Positions 1-7,227 of a stretch of DNA of 64,000 nt are shown piece after piece (the first letter of the stretch is position 1; each line of letters starts with the position of its first letter). The stretch covers positions 5,243,001 to 5,307,000 of the forward strand of contig NZ_CP076457.1 of assembly GCF_018866325.1 (NCBI RefSeq), in the 5' to 3' direction. Origin of the DNA: Streptomyces sp. YPW6 (GTDB lineage Bacteria > Actinomycetota > Actinomycetes > Streptomycetales > Streptomycetaceae). Both the position numbers and the translations under genes were made by a program. The notes below the pieces were generated by a model. The model was given only the letters and a program-made list of their open reading frames with translations. It was not told the origin of the DNA and searched no databases.

Positions 1-866
1 TTCTCCAGCTGGAGGGCCTGCGCACCTGCGGCCGCGGCCGTGAGGCCGGCGAAGACCTCGCGCAGGACGTCGACCGGGTAGAAGTGGAACGGCCCGAGCC
101 CTTCACGCTCCCACCGGGCGTAGCCGCCGACGACGTCCAGGGGTTCGGACTGGATCTTCCAGGTGTAGGTCAGGATGCTGCCGTTGTATCCGGCGGCACT
201 GGACAGCGCCAGGATCTCCGACAGCGGGACGCGCGCCCCGATCGACGAGAGGACCCGGCCCCCGACCCGGAGGATCGGGTGTGCCTGCTGCAGCGCGAGG
301 TAGTGCAGGGTGACGAGGTTCTTCTCGGCGAAGCCGGGGACCTCCTCGCTCCGCTCCTCGATGAACGTCGAACTCGTCTGGCCGTCGTCGAGGTCGTCGG
401 CGCCCGCCATGGGGATGTTGGGAAGGTTCTCGTAGACGACGTCCACCTGGGCGACCTTGCCGGCGAGCGGCGCGAGGATGTCCCCGGCGGCCCCCGTCAG
501 TTCGATGTCCTGGGCGAGGAGGTTGCCGCGTATGTTCCGCCGCGCGTGCTCCAGCACGTCCTCGTGCAGGTCCGTGAAGCCCACCGACCGCGAGCGGAGG
601 ATCTCCACGGCGGCCAGGACGTCGAGGCCGGCCCCGGTGCCGACGGTGCAGAACTTCGGCGCGAGGAAGCCCATCTGGGCGAGGGTCTTGAAGGCGGGTA
701 CGGCGACGCTGGCGACCCAGTCCGCTCGCGGATCGTCCGCCTTCGGAAGATAGGAATGATCCGACAGCGTGATCTCCACGGACGGCTTGATCCGTTGTGT
801 CTCTCCGATCTGGAAGAACTCGCTCGGGGAAACGACCAGTTCCGTGGTGGTGGTACGTGAACCCAT
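1..866 (-). CDS. SAM-dependent methyltransferase-like enzyme, 3' end cut by window edge
   Basis: The reading frame is open from ATG at 866 to the left edge (288 codons), preceded by a strong AGGAGG. After about 70 residues of N-terminal extension the protein has the class I SAM-binding signature VGTGAGLDVLAA (residues 75-86), an acidic residue at the end of strand 2 (FTDLHED, about 98-103) and a VYENLPNIP segment (144-152) at the NPPY-like motif IV position. The fold call is firm; the substrate is unknown. It is divergent from a TetR-controlled operon of methionine-salvage-like genes. That makes a reaction releasing methylthioadenosine (aminocarboxypropyl transfer or SAM cyclisation) a possible alternative to methylation, but this is inference only. 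The C-terminus is not visible. Confidence 0.75.
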   Translation of the reverse strand, partial: MGSRTTTTELVVSPSEFFQIGETQRIKPSVEITLSDHSYLPKADDPRADWVASVAVPAFKTLAQMGFLAPKFCTVGTGAGLDVLAAVEILRSRSVGFTDLHEDVLEHARRNIRGNLLAQDIELTGAAGDILAPLAGKVAQVDVVYENLPNIPMAGADDLDDGQTSSTFIEERSEEVPGFAEKNLVTLHYLALQQAHPILRVGGRVLSSIGARVPLSEILALSSAAGYNGSILTYTWKIQSEPLDVVGGYARWEREGLGPFHFYPVDVLREVFAGLTAAAAGAQALQLE

Positions 867-1024
867 CTCAGCCTCCTGCGACTGGCGAAATCTCTGCTGG
901 TACAAAGAATTACGGCCGGCACCCGGAGAATTGGACGGTGCACCGGACAGCGCCCCTGCGAGACGTTGCTCCTCCCGAGAAGGCGTGTTCACTTTTGCAC
1001 CGCACCGGAATCCGTGTACAGATC

Positions 1025-1056
1025 GCTGCTGTTGCCACTCGACTGGCAACAGCAGC
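1025..1056. promoter_or_regulatory. Perfect 13-bp inverted repeat upstream of the methyltransferase gene
   Basis: GCTGCTGTTGCCA (1025-1037), a 6-base spacer, then TGGCAACAGCAGC (1044-1056) with no mismatch. It lies in the 518-bp gap between the divergent genes at 866 and 1385, about 160 bp before the methyltransferase start. There is no T-run on either side and the gap separates divergent genes, so a regulator binding site is more likely than a terminator. The cognate protein is unknown. It does not resemble the nearby TATACC/GGTATA operator. Confidence 0.6.
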
Positions 1057-1206
1057 ATCACCGAACCGCCGGAAAGCAGAGCCATTCCGTGGCTGCGGAG
1101 CGCTGTTCGTCCCGGGCGCCCGCATCTGCGCTTTCCGCGCGCCAAGGGCGCGGGGCTCGGGCGGATCGGCCGGAGGGGGTCCTTCCGGCCACCTCCCGGG
1201 GCGCCA

Positions 1207-1258
1207 TTGACACGTTGAGAAGCGACTCCCTAGCCTGTATCTATACCGGTCGGTATAG
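1207..1258 (+). promoter_or_regulatory. Promoter with TetR-type operator for the 1385 operon
   Basis: The -35 element is TTGACA (1207-1212) and the -10 is TAGCCT (1231-1236), 18 bp apart. Directly downstream, covering the expected start site, is the palindrome CTATACC-GGTC-GGTATAG (1241-1258). The same half-sites with the same 4-bp spacing (GTACACC-CAGC-GGTATAC) lie upstream of the TetR gene at 4771-4788. I infer that this TetR protein represses the promoter. Confidence 0.75.
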
Positions 1259-1298
1259 CTTCCTCTCCCCGCTCCTGGGGAGACACGCGTACCGGCCC

Positions 1299-1344
1299 GG
1301 TCCCGGGCCAGGCACGTGAACGGTCCCGGGCCAGGCGCCTGAAC
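1299..1344. repeat. Two tandem copies of a 23-bp unit in the 5' leader
   Basis: GGTCCCGGGCCAGGC begins at 1299 and again at 1322, each followed by a near-identical ACGTGAAC/GCCTGAAC end. It lies in the untranslated leader between the operator and the start at 1385. No function is evident; it may be a slippage duplication. Confidence 0.55.
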
Positions 1345-1384
1345 GGTCCCTGGACATCACCGCCATGACAGCGAGGGAGAGTCC

Positions 1385-1996
1385 GTGAAGCCCGTACGGG
1401 TCCACGAGGAAGTCGAACGGCACCGTGAACTGGTGTTGCTCGCCTGTCGGTTGCTGGACCGGTCCGATCCGCAGGGGCGGGCTTCCGGCTGTGCCTCGCT
1501 CCGATCGGATGAGGCCGTCGTCATCTCGGCCGACGGCGACGAGGGGCCCGGGACCGACCGGACCGCCGTGCTGATCGACCCGGAGGAGGGGCTGCCGCTG
1601 CTCGGGGAGATCGCCTGGCCGCCCCCCGAGACCCCGGTACATCTCGCGATCCATCGGCAGCTTCCGGGCGGCGGCGCCGTGATCCACACCCGTGAACCCG
1701 CCACGGTCGCGCTCGCGGAGGCGGTCGGCGCGGCCCGTTCCGTCGATGCGGCCGTGCTCACGATCGCCCCCGGCGAGAGGAGCGCGTCCGGGAGTGACGC
1801 GGTGGCCGGCCTGGAGAAGCTCATCGTCCCCTCAGCCCCCGTGGCCGCCGTGCTGCTCGGCGGCTCGGCCGTCTTCACGTGGGGCCCGAGCACGGACGAG
1901 GCGCTGTCGGGACTGGAGCGGATCAGGGAGATCGGCCGCGCCCTGCCGCCGGCGCCCGCCTCCGGCCCGGAGGGGGCCGAGGGCCGCGGGCGCTGA
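1385..1996 (+). CDS. Class II aldolase / MtnB-like protein with lost metal ligands
   Basis: 203 residues. The central block PPPETPVHLAIHRQLPGG followed by AVIHTREPATVAL aligns by eye with the SAETPLH...AVVHTHS region of methylthioribulose-1-phosphate dehydratase (MtnB). In MtnB, a zinc-dependent class II aldolase relative, the HTH pair and a later RGHG histidine bind the metal. Here HTH reads HTR and the later segment reads LGGSAVFTWG, so two of the histidines are gone. It is first in a TetR-controlled operon, 11 bp before an ARD-like gene, so its ancestry in methionine salvage is plausible while canonical catalysis is doubtful. The start follows GAGGGAG. The C-terminal 20 residues are a low-complexity Pro/Gly/Glu tail. 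Confidence 0.65.
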   Translation: MKPVRVHEEVERHRELVLLACRLLDRSDPQGRASGCASLRSDEAVVISADGDEGPGTDRTAVLIDPEEGLPLLGEIAWPPPETPVHLAIHRQLPGGGAVIHTREPATVALAEAVGAARSVDAAVLTIAPGERSASGSDAVAGLEKLIVPSAPVAAVLLGGSAVFTWGPSTDEALSGLERIREIGRALPPAPASGPEGAEGRGR

Positions 1997-2007
1997 GGGG
2001 AGGCCTC

Positions 2008-2583
2008 ATGACGTTGTTACAGGTCATGGCGGCCCGCGACCCCGGCGAGGTCCAGCTGCGGTCGGAGGACCCGGAGGTCGTGCGCGTCCAACTGCTGCGG
2101 ATCGGGGTGCGCTTCTCACGATGGCGCGCCGCCCGCCGGATTCCCGTCGACGCGGACGACGCCACCATCCTGAGCGCCTACCGGAGCCATATCGGCCATG
2201 TGAGCGCCGAGAACGGCTACCGGACGGTCGACATCAGACGGCTCACCCCCGCCCCGGCCGGTCCCGAGCTGCGACGGGCGGCGGCGAACCGCGAGAAGTT
2301 CCGTCGGCAGCATCTGCACGAGGAGGACATGGTGCGTTTCCTGGTGGCGGGAATCGGCTGTCACTACCTCCACGCCGCGGGCCGGGTGTACGCACTGGTC
2401 TGCACGCCCGGGGACCTCCTCTCGGTGCCCAGCCGTACGGGCCACTGGTTCGATGCCGGAGCGGCCCCCCGCTACACGTCCATCCGCTTCCTCCGGGCGC
2501 GCGACCGGCCCGGTCTCCGATTCCAGCCGGGCGACATCGCCGCCCGGTTCCCGACGCTCGACGATCTGCTGGAGCTGCCCTGA
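2008..2583 (+). CDS. Acireductone dioxygenase (ARD)-like cupin with substituted ligand, TTA codon 4
   Basis: 191 residues; ATG at 2008 follows GGGGAGG (1997-2003). The cupin core is recognisable: QHLHEEDMVRFLVAGIG and GDLLSVPSRTGHWFD match the ARD signature, in which H-x-H-x3-E plus a later H bind Fe or Ni. Both histidines of HLH and the His of GHWFD are kept, but the glutamate position reads Met (HLHEEDM). ARD oxidises the acireductone of methionine salvage; with this change, activity or metal choice may differ. The fourth codon is TTA (2017-2019), so translation should depend on the bldA tRNA. It is probably cotranscribed with the MtnB-like gene upstream. Confidence 0.75.
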   Translation: MTLLQVMAARDPGEVQLRSEDPEVVRVQLLRIGVRFSRWRAARRIPVDADDATILSAYRSHIGHVSAENGYRTVDIRRLTPAPAGPELRRAAANREKFRRQHLHEEDMVRFLVAGIGCHYLHAAGRVYALVCTPGDLLSVPSRTGHWFDAGAAPRYTSIRFLRARDRPGLRFQPGDIAARFPTLDDLLELP

Positions 2584-2655
2584 GCGGCAGTACCACCCGG
2601 CCGACCTGCGCCGCTCGGAAGCGCCGCGCGGTCACGCGACTTCAGGGAGTTCGCA

Positions 2656-4119
2656 GTGTTACGGAATTCAGTGCAGGACGGAGCGGCAAGCCGGCCGGAA
2701 CCGAGCGGCCCGGACCGTTGGGGCGGTACCGCCTCGCCCGGGACGTTCGGCAACCTGCTCCGGGCCCACCGCGAGCGGCGCGGGCTCTCGCTCACCCAGT
2801 TCGCCACCCTGGCGCACTTCAACCGGGGCCACCTCAGCAAGGTGGAGAACGGCAAGCGCACGCCGTCGGTGGCTCTCGGGGCCGCCTGCGACCGGGTGCT
2901 GGCCTCCGGGGGCAGATTCACCGCCATCGCGACGGCGCTCGAAGCCGCCTCCCGGCCGAGCGCCGGATGGGTTCATCCGGCCCAGCTCCCTTCGGCCAAA
3001 CGCTTCTTCGCGGGGAGGCAGCGTCATCTGAAGCAGCTGAGCCAGTGGCTGGAGGGCGAACAGTCCCTCGCCGTGCCCGTCGTGGTGATCAACGGTCCGC
3101 CGGGCGTCGGCAAGACCGCCCTGGCCGTCCAGTGGGCACACCAGGCGGTCTGTGAGGGCCGTTTCGCCGACGGGCAGCTGTTCGTCGACCTCGAAGGCCC
3201 CGAGCCGGGAGAGGCCGCCGACCCGTTCGACGTCCTGGGGCATCTGCTCCACGCGGTGGGCGTGCCCGGCGAGAGGCTGCCGTCCGACCTGCATCAGCGG
3301 GCCGCCGCCTTCCGCTCCTATCTGCACGGGCGCGAGGTCCTCCTGGTCCTGGACAACGCCGCCGACGCGCAGCAGGTACACCACCTGCTGCCCGGATCGC
3401 CGGGCAGCGCCGTCGTGGTGACCAGCCGTTCGCGGCTGCCCGGTCTGCTGTCCAGGGTCGACGCGGCCACCCTGCCGGTGACGGAACTCCGCCGCCCGGA
3501 GGCCGCCACGCTGCTCCGTGCCATGATCGGGGACGCCCGCGCGGACGCCGACCCGGCCGCGCTGTCGGTGCTGGCGGAACGGTGCGGGCGGCTGCCCCTG
3601 GCCCTGGTGCTGGCGGCGGAGACCATCGTGAGCTGCCAGCACACCAGCGCGGACCGGCTGGCCGCGGAGCTCAAGGCGGAGGAGGCCCGGCTGGCCCTCG
3701 CCGAAGGGGACGTGACCCTGCGCCGGACGTTCGACACGTCCTACCGGGCTCTCGACGAGCCGAGCGCACGGATCTTCCGGCTCCTGGGGGCGCTGCCCGG
3801 CCAGGTGATCGACGTCGAGGCGACCGCGGTCACCGCCGGGGTCAGCGATGCCGAGGCCGTGAGGCTGCTGAGCGACCTGGCGAGCGCTCATCTGATCCGG
3901 CAGCAGGGCGAGCGGCACTATCTGATGCACGATCTCCTGCGCGCCTACGCGGCGGACCTCGCCCGGCGGTTGGACGGCGGAACCCCGGCCGCGCGGCGGG
4001 AGGGCCGGGCCAGGGGGCGTCTCACCGATCAGGCCGGATCAGAGAGCGGCACCAGAGCGTGCGAGCCCGGGATGATCGCCAGGACGCCCCCGAGAGCCGA
4101 GGCGGCTCTCGTCGCCTGA
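2656..4119 (+). CDS. XRE helix-turn-helix / NB-ARC regulator, short form, TTA codon 2
   Basis: 487 residues. GTG at 2656 has AGGGAG six bases upstream. Residues about 30-90 form an XRE HTH (LLRAHRERRGLSLTQFA, HLSKVENGKRTPS). From about 115 comes an NB-ARC ATPase with Walker A GPPGVGKTA, Walker B VLLVLDNA and the VVVTSRSRL sensor, ending in the MHDLLRAYA motif. Relatives in the SARP/AfsR-like NB-ARC group usually continue into TPR or WD40 repeats; this one stops about 40 residues after MHDLLRAYA, so no ligand-sensing repeat domain is present. The second codon is TTA (2659-2661). It lies 72 bp after the ARD-like gene and converges with tetR. It is likely a pathway-linked regulator. Confidence 0.8.
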   Translation: MLRNSVQDGAASRPEPSGPDRWGGTASPGTFGNLLRAHRERRGLSLTQFATLAHFNRGHLSKVENGKRTPSVALGAACDRVLASGGRFTAIATALEAASRPSAGWVHPAQLPSAKRFFAGRQRHLKQLSQWLEGEQSLAVPVVVINGPPGVGKTALAVQWAHQAVCEGRFADGQLFVDLEGPEPGEAADPFDVLGHLLHAVGVPGERLPSDLHQRAAAFRSYLHGREVLLVLDNAADAQQVHHLLPGSPGSAVVVTSRSRLPGLLSRVDAATLPVTELRRPEAATLLRAMIGDARADADPAALSVLAERCGRLPLALVLAAETIVSCQHTSADRLAAELKAEEARLALAEGDVTLRRTFDTSYRALDEPSARIFRLLGALPGQVIDVEATAVTAGVSDAEAVRLLSDLASAHLIRQQGERHYLMHDLLRAYAADLARRLDGGTPAARREGRARGRLTDQAGSESGTRACEPGMIARTPPRAEAALVA

Positions 4120-4142
4120 AGCGCTCATCCCGGTGCCTGGCG

Positions 4143-4760
4143 TCAAGCGGCGAGCGACCGCTCGATGAGAACGGCCGCCACCTCTTCCGCGCGGCGCACG
4201 GCATGGTCGACCGAGCCCATCGGATCCGCGATGCAGGCCCCTTCGTGCAGGATGAGCACCTGGGCGGCCAGATCGGCGGGCGCCTGGGCGCCGCCTTCCC
4301 GCGCGAGGTCCTCCAGGAAGCCGAGGAACCACGCCTTCTGCTGCCGCGCGACATCCCGGGCCGGGTGGTCCTCAGCCAGTTCCACGGACGCGTTGATGAA
4401 CGCGCAGCCCCGCTTGTTCCGCTCGTCCGACCACTCCTGCAGTGCGCCGAAAGTGGCCAGAATCCGCTGCCCCGGCGGCCCCTCGTGGCCGTTGACGTAC
4501 TTCACGAGCATGGACCTCCACAGGCCGTCCCGTGCCCGGAGGTAAGCGACGATGAGATCGTCCTTGGAGCCGAAACAGTCGTAGAGCGTCTTCTTCGTGA
4601 CACCCGCCTGCTCCGCGATCGCCTCCACGCCGACGGCCCGGATCCCGAGGTCGTAGAAGAGCCGGGAGGCCGTTTCGAGAACCCTCACACCGGCGGGCGT
4701 CAGACGGTTCGCACCCCGGCGTTTTGTCCTTGTCACGTCGGTTTCACTGCTGATGGTCAC
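4143..4760 (-). CDS. TetR-family repressor
   Basis: 205 residues from GTG at 4760 (VTISSETDVT). The N-terminal TetR HTH is clear: VLETASRLFYDLGIRAVGVE, then AEQAGVTKKTLYDCFGSKDDLIVAYL (about residues 28-73). The C-terminal domain has the usual helical content for ligand binding and dimerisation. The start codon lies 10 bp from a TATACC-N4-GGTATA type palindrome (4771-4788) that also faces the dehalogenase gene. The same site overlaps the promoter at 1207-1258. I infer autoregulation and control of the flanking metabolic genes. The ligand is unknown. Confidence 0.9.
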   Translation of the reverse strand: MTISSETDVTRTKRRGANRLTPAGVRVLETASRLFYDLGIRAVGVEAIAEQAGVTKKTLYDCFGSKDDLIVAYLRARDGLWRSMLVKYVNGHEGPPGQRILATFGALQEWSDERNKRGCAFINASVELAEDHPARDVARQQKAWFLGFLEDLAREGGAQAPADLAAQVLILHEGACIADPMGSVDHAVRRAEEVAAVLIERSLAA

Positions 4761-4770
4761 CCGCCCAACG

Positions 4771-4788
4771 GTACACCCAGCGGTATAC
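4771..4788. promoter_or_regulatory. TetR-type operator between tetR and the dehalogenase gene
   Basis: GTACACC-CAGC-GGTATAC: imperfect inverted repeat, 7-bp arms, 4-bp spacer. Half-sites and spacing match CTATACC-GGTC-GGTATAG at 1241-1258. The position between divergent genes suggests joint control of both. I could not identify clean -35/-10 elements here. Confidence 0.7.
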
Positions 4789-5007
4789 AGGCGATAGCGT
4801 CCGCAGGGCAGGAAATCGAACGCGGGTACCTCGGCGCAGGCCCTTCGCGGACCCGGCCCCGGGCAGCGGAACGCCCCGGCCGTGCCTCCTCCACCGCCGA
4901 CACGCCCTCGACTGGTCCTATCACGTCTCCGCGCCCGTCGACAGGCCAGCCTGCCGGGGACGGGTGACCGCACGGCGCGGCGCCCGGTACGGAGGAGGGG
5001 CGAGTCG

Positions 5008-5703
5008 ATGACTCCCGTAAGCAGGATCGAGGTCGCCGTCTTCGACGTCCTCGGCACCATGGTCGATCAGCCGGGCGGGCTGCGGGCCGCGATCCGCGAA
5101 GCGCTGCCCTCCGCGGACGAGGCGGGCGCCGACCGGCTCCTCGCCGACTGGGAGGAGCACGTCGCCCGTGAACAGCGCCGTATCGCGAACGGCGAGCGGC
5201 CCTACGCGAACTCCACGGTCCTGGACGGCGAGGCCGTCGAGCGCATGGCCGGTGCTGCCGGACTCACGGACCCCGATGCCCTGCGGCGCCTCGCCACGGC
5301 CTCCCAGCGCCTGGCCCCTTGGGAGGACTCCCTCACCGGCCTCGCCGCCCTCGCGCGCCTCTTCCCGGTCATCGGTCTCACGAACGCCGCCCGCGCGGAT
5401 CTGCTCCGCCTCAACGCCCACACCGGGCTGCGCTGGCACCAGGCGCTCTCGGCGGAGGACGCCCGCGCGTTCAAGCCGCTGGAAGCGGTCTACCAGCTCG
5501 CCCTCGACACGGCGGCATGCCCGCCGGACCGTACGGTGATGATCGCCGCCCACGCCTGGGACCTCCGGGGCGCCCAGGCCCTGGGCATGCGCACGGCCTA
5601 TGTGCACCGCCCCGGGGGAGACCCGCCGAAGGACACCGACACCTTCGACTGGCGGGCGGACAGCCTGGAGGAACTCGCCGCCGACATGGCCGCGTTCGCG
5701 TAG
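5008..5703 (+). CDS. Haloacid dehalogenase type II (HAD superfamily)
   Basis: 231 residues; ATG at 5008 follows GGAGGAGGGG. HAD motifs are in order: VFDVLGTMVD with the nucleophilic Asp (about residue 11), LTNA (motif II), AFKPLEAVY with the motif III Lys, and AHAWDLRGAQALGM (motif IV). The residue two after the nucleophile is Leu, not the acid/base Asp of HAD phosphatases. That is typical of L-2-haloacid dehalogenases and argues against a true MtnC enolase-phosphatase. It faces the TetR operator and precedes a PLP enzyme gene by about 107 bp. The physiological substrate may not be halogenated. Confidence 0.8.
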   Translation: MTPVSRIEVAVFDVLGTMVDQPGGLRAAIREALPSADEAGADRLLADWEEHVAREQRRIANGERPYANSTVLDGEAVERMAGAAGLTDPDALRRLATASQRLAPWEDSLTGLAALARLFPVIGLTNAARADLLRLNAHTGLRWHQALSAEDARAFKPLEAVYQLALDTAACPPDRTVMIAAHAWDLRGAQALGMRTAYVHRPGGDPPKDTDTFDWRADSLEELAADMAAFA

Positions 5704-5810
5704 CGGGTGGGCGGATCGGCGCCCTCGACCGCGGTGACCGCGCCGTGATCCACTGGGAGGGCGCGCGGGGGCCGCAGACCGGACGGGGCGCCGCACCGAG
5801 GGGAATCGGG

Positions 5811-7028
5811 ATGGGGAGCATGGACATCGAAACGCTACGCCGGGACACCCCGGGCACCGCGAACCGGCTCCACCTCAACAACGCGGGCGCGGGTCTGCTG
5901 TCCCGGAGCACGCTCCGGACCATGACCTCCCATCTGGAACTGGAGGCCGCGATCGGCGGCTACGAGGCCGCCGATCAGGAACGCGAACGGATCGATGCCG
6001 TCCACGAGCACATCGCCCGGCTGGTGGGCGGCCGGGCGGACGAGATCGCGCTCTTCGACAACGCCACCCACGCCTGGAACGCCGCGTTCTACTCGTTGGA
6101 GTTCAAGCCGGGCGACCGCATCCTCACCGGCCGCTCCGAGTACGGCAGCAACGTCCTGGCCTATCTCCAGACGGCCCGGCGCACCGGCGCCGAGATCGTC
6201 GTCGTCCCCGACGACGCGTCCGGTCAGCTCGACACCACCGCCCTGGCGGACCTGATCGACGACCGCTGCAAGCTGGTGGGCGTCACCCACGTGCCGACCA
6301 GCGGCGGTCTGGTCAACCCGGTCGCCGAGATCGGACGCGTCACGCGTGCCGCAGGCGTCCCCTTCCTCCTCGACGCCACCCAGTCGGTCGGGCAGTTCCC
6401 GGTGGACGTCGCGGAGGTGGGCTGCGACATGCTCACCGCCACGGGCCGCAAGTTCCTGCGCGGCCCGCGCGGCACGGGCTTCCTGTGGGTCCGTCCGGAG
6501 ATGCTCGGCGATCTGGAGCCGCACGTGGCGGAGACGGCTTCGGCCACCTGGGACGGCGGGCGCGGATTCACCTGGCACGACGGCGCCCGGCGTTTCGAGA
6601 CCTGGGAGGTCGGCTACGCCGGCGCGCTGGGTCTCGGCGCCGCCGTCCAGCAGGCTCTGGACCTCGGCATCGACGAGATCGGGCGGCGCGCCTTCGCCCT
6701 CGGCGCCCGTCTGCGCGACGGACTGGACGCCGTTCCCGGCGTCAGCACCCACGATCTCGGCACGCGGCGGTGCGCCATCGTCACCTGCAAGGTCGACGGC
6801 ATGGCCGCGGCCGACACCGCGGCCGCCCTGGCCGCGCAGGGCATCAACGTCACCGTCACGAACCCGGTGCAGTCCCAGTTCGACACCGAGAACCGGGGGG
6901 TCCACCCGCTGGTGCGGCTCTCACCGCATTACTACAACACCGAGGCCGAGATCGACCGTGCTGTCGAGGTCATCGCCGGACTTGCCCCGGGCGCGCGTGC
7001 GATCAGGCGGAGAGACGTCCGCTCTTGA
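5811..7028 (+). CDS. Class V aminotransferase-fold PLP enzyme
   Basis: 405 residues from ATG 5811 (GAGGGG six bases upstream; a second ATG at 5820 is possible). Fold-type I landmarks: LNNAGAGLL at the N-terminus, PTSGGLVNPV, the PLP-contacting LLDATQSVGQ, and TATGRKFLRGPRGTGFLWV carrying the Schiff-base Lys (about residue 214). The C-terminal small domain ends in VRLSPHYYNTEAEID. This group holds cysteine desulfurases, selenocysteine lyases, isopenicillin-N epimerase-like enzymes and EgtE C-S lyases; no conserved desulfurase Cys is obvious. It follows the dehalogenase on the same strand and its 3' end overlaps the convergent DUF397 gene by 26 bp. Confidence 0.85.
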   Translation: MGSMDIETLRRDTPGTANRLHLNNAGAGLLSRSTLRTMTSHLELEAAIGGYEAADQERERIDAVHEHIARLVGGRADEIALFDNATHAWNAAFYSLEFKPGDRILTGRSEYGSNVLAYLQTARRTGAEIVVVPDDASGQLDTTALADLIDDRCKLVGVTHVPTSGGLVNPVAEIGRVTRAAGVPFLLDATQSVGQFPVDVAEVGCDMLTATGRKFLRGPRGTGFLWVRPEMLGDLEPHVAETASATWDGGRGFTWHDGARRFETWEVGYAGALGLGAAVQQALDLGIDEIGRRAFALGARLRDGLDAVPGVSTHDLGTRRCAIVTCKVDGMAAADTAAALAAQGINVTVTNPVQSQFDTENRGVHPLVRLSPHYYNTEAEIDRAVEVIAGLAPGARAIRRRDVRS

Positions 7029-7227
7029 GCGCGGTGACGAACGAGGACCAGCCGTCGGCGGAGAAGACCACAGCCGGACCATGGGCGGCCTTGCTGTCGC
7101 GGACGGGGACGGTGGCGTGGCCGCGGGCGACTTCAAGACACTCGCCGTTGCTTCCGCCGCTGTAGCTGGACTTGAACCAGCCCGTGAGCGCGGACGGGTC
7201 CGCAAGGCTCCGCCTACTGGTGATCAT
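7003..7227 (-). CDS. DUF397 small protein paired with XRE regulator
   Basis: 74 residues. GWFKSSYSGGSNGECLEVA followed by VPVRDSKAAHGP and F..DGWSSFVTALKSG is the DUF397 pattern. In Streptomyces these small proteins are encoded next to XRE/DUF5753 regulators (WhiJ-like pairs) and are thought to antagonise or modulate them. The ATG lies inside the 3' end of the upstream regulator gene (14-bp overlap), so the two are translationally coupled. The 3' end overlaps the convergent PLP enzyme gene. Confidence 0.9.
   Translation of the reverse strand: MITSRRSLADPSALTGWFKSSYSGGSNGECLEVARGHATVPVRDSKAAHGPAVVFSADGWSSFVTALKSGRLSA

Noticed and set aside
5008..5703. MtnC enolase-phosphatase completing a methionine salvage set
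   Set aside because: The residue two after the nucleophilic Asp is Leu and the motif IV pattern AHAWDLRGA is that of type II haloacid dehalogenases.
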